Source: Hymenobacter qilianensis (GTDB lineage Bacteria; Bacteroidota; Bacteroidia; Cytophagales; Hymenobacteraceae). Taken from it: a stretch of 64,000 nucleotides of DNA. The DNA lies in contig NZ_CP060784.1 in the NCBI RefSeq assembly GCF_014489555.1, positions 1,798,001 to 1,862,000 of the forward strand, given 5' to 3'. A program made the translations under genes and the position numbers. The notes below the pieces were generated by a model that saw nothing but the letters and a program-made list of their open reading frames with translations, had not been told where the DNA came from and did no database searches. Every line of letters begins with the position of its first letter. The stretch's first letter is position 1. This document shows, in pieces, positions 63,130-64,000 of the stretch.

Positions 63130-63627
63130 GTGAAACTATCCTTCCTCTTTCTTAGCAGCTTACTTTATCTGCTGCTACCCATCAGGGGAGTAGCCCAGAC
63201 CGGGAAAAGTGCTTCAAGTGTCCTGGTTTCGCGTCAGGTAACGAAGAGTCAGCCAACAACGACTCAAACACCAACAGCCACCCCTGCCGCAACGGATGTG
63301 AAGTCCGCTGAGGTTATCAAGCCCGCTGAGCCCGCTAACCTGACGGGTACAGTAGTGGATGAAACTGGCAAGGCTCTGGCTGGAGTCACGGTGAGCCTGG
63401 TAGGAGCGCCCCAAGAGTCCAGCATTACCAACTCGGCGGGGGGATTTCTGCTACGCTCTCTATTGCCTTCGCCCGTGCTGCGTGTGAGCTATGCCGGCTA
63501 TGAGCAGCAGGAAGTAGCCACGAAAGGAGCAGCCCCGATGGCTATTCAGCTCAATAAGCTGCCGAACTACGAGCGGCAGCGCAAACAACGGGAGAAAGCG
63601 GCCGAAAAGGCCTATCGCAAACCCTAG
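63130..63627 (+). CDS. Secreted carboxypeptidase-regulatory-like domain protein
   Basis: About 165 residues. A GTG at 63130 starts the signal peptide KLSFLFLSSLLYLLLPIRGVAQ; a TTG 14 codons upstream is possible. After a Thr/Ala/Pro-rich linker, residues 70-145 form a CarboxypepD_reg-like beta sandwich (LTGTVVDETGKALAGVTVSL, ITNSAGGFLLRSLLPS, LRVSYAGYEQQEV). The C-terminus is a Lys/Arg/Glu-rich helix (YERQRKQREKAAEKAYRKP). Such domains often cap TonB-dependent receptors; here it is stand-alone. Confidence 0.78.
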   Translation: MKLSFLFLSSLLYLLLPIRGVAQTGKSASSVLVSRQVTKSQPTTTQTPTATPAATDVKSAEVIKPAEPANLTGTVVDETGKALAGVTVSLVGAPQESSITNSAGGFLLRSLLPSPVLRVSYAGYEQQEVATKGAAPMAIQLNKLPNYERQRKQREKAAEKAYRKP

Positions 63628-63689
63628 CAGAAGGCTATCGGGTCCTCATGTCATTCAGAGTAACCCTGAGCGCTATCATCACCAAAGAG

Positions 63690-63733
63690 AAAGGCCAGTA
63701 ACAGACTGTGTGTAGTCTATTACTGGCCTTTTT
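63690..63733. terminator. Bidirectional terminator between CarboxypepD_reg gene and tRNA-Asn
   Basis: AAAGGCCAGTAACAGACT pairs (one bulge) with AGTCTATTACTGGCCTTTTT. The T run on the plus strand and its mirror on the minus strand can serve both the upstream gene and the convergent tRNA. Confidence 0.8.
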
Positions 63734-63735
63734 GG

Positions 63736-63809
63736 CGCTCCCTCCTGGGCTCGAACCAGGGACCCTCTGATTAACAGTCAGATGCTCTAACCGGCTGAGC
63801 TAAGGAAGC
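63736..63809 (-). tRNA. tRNA-Asn (anticodon GTT)
   Basis: On the minus strand the acceptor arm GCTTCCT pairs with AGGGAGC and is followed by discriminator G. The D arm is GCTC/GAGC, the anticodon stem TCTGA/TCAGA with loop CTGTTAA (anticodon GTT), the variable loop GGGTC, and the T arm CCTGG/CCAGG with loop TTCGAGC. CCA is not encoded in the DNA. The cloverleaf is complete at about 74 bases. Confidence 0.93.
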
Positions 63810-64000
63810 GGTTATGGCGACTTTATCAGTCGTTGCGGGTGCAATGTTAGGGCAAAGCTGTAAAAATCACAAATGCTTTCTGCTTTTTCTTTTAGCTAAC
63901 TTCATTAATTGGTGATTGTCAGCAGATTACCGGAGATCGAAGTAGCGTACTGACGTAGTGGTCGGGGGCGGGGCCACCGCGCGCCTGGCCTTGTAGCGTA
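63810..64000. other. Right-edge region; possible 3' end of a minus-strand gene
   Basis: No complete gene. The last 70-80 bases, read on the minus strand from the edge, are open in two frames. One ends DHYVSTLLRSPVIC with its stop at 63919-63921; the other ends TSVRYFDLR with its stop at 63927-63929. Either could be the C-terminus of a gene beyond the window; I cannot choose. The region between the tRNA and these stops is AT-rich with no further feature. Confidence 0.3.

Noticed and set aside
1..64000. CRISPR arrays, insertion sequences, prophage or rRNA operons
   Set aside because: I saw no regularly spaced direct repeats, transposase or integrase motifs, phage structural genes or rRNA sequence. 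The dispersed palindromes are too few and too far apart for an array.

Overview
The window looks like a chromosomal segment of a Hymenobacter-like member of the Bacteroidota (Cytophagales). The signs are: Bacteroidota-type promoters (TTG-N19-TAnnTTTG upstream of rpmG, and TAnnTTTG boxes before rimO, rlmN, hemB and others), a secreted thermolysin with a type IX secretion (T9SS) C-terminal sorting domain, the lineage-typical set rpmB / rpmG / DUF4295 / ftsY / rimO, BshC (bacillithiol), TonB-C proteins, DUF1599, DUF5522 and BT_3928-type proteins. These are mostly housekeeping and envelope genes. I see no rRNA, prophage, insertion sequence, CRISPR array or recognised defence island. One tRNA gene (Asn) lies near the right edge.

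Layout. 1-6.4 kb: partial ruvX, an S41 C-terminal protease, a HEAT-like protein, a transglutaminase, homogentisate dioxygenase and a lipoprotein. 6.4-16.8 kb: a secreted protein, a class I-type HMG-CoA reductase, a TonB/KWG pair, an M20 amidohydrolase, an ATP-grasp enzyme, an SDR and the T9SS thermolysin. 16.8-29.8 kb: outer-membrane and TPR proteins, an alpha/beta hydrolase, a GAF protein, a GH-A glycosidase, an amino-acid permease, hemB, ornithine aminotransferase, a LEA-type protein and a polytopic DUF6056-like protein. 29.9-45.8 kb: the translation and RNA-modification block (DUF5522, rpmB, Xaa-Pro aminopeptidase, rpmG, DUF4295, ftsY, a glycosyltransferase-like protein, rimO, acyltransferase 3, bshC, 5-FTHF cyclo-ligase, GDYXXLXY/DUF2157, mnmD, thioesterase, TonB-C, rlmN). 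45.8-62.9 kb: secreted proteins, YihY, a lipoprotein, DUF3891, the threonine-to-glycine pair (tdh-like and kbl) flanking a patatin, an NhaP antiporter, cdaA-folP, DUF1599, a DoxX-type protein, an ABC permease, aroK and a fatty acid hydroxylase. The right end has a CarboxypepD_reg protein and tRNA-Asn.

The most striking signal fits no standard feature type. The oligomer YTGGGGG(G)CWWW occurs about 47 times by eye on the two strands, where a rough base-composition estimate expects about one. It forms the arms of most intrinsic terminators, and it also sits singly inside genes (read in different frames) and just upstream of start codons. At this G/C tract, or close variants of it, fourteen sites in twelve otherwise well-conserved genes appear to lack exactly one G/C, splitting the reading frame. 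About twenty similar six-base tracts in other genes are intact. Sequencing or assembly undercalling is the simplest explanation. Real slippage, phase variation or recoding at an iterated genomic motif is the interesting alternative. In the entries below, interrupted genes are given as one locus with the break position stated.

Three dispersed palindromic or leader repeats are also present: three copies of a GTCATGCAGAGC-type hairpin, a BIME-like pair of hairpins directly before ftsY, and a 29-34 bp CACTTCACAATTTCAC repeat ending a few bases before two unrelated start codons.
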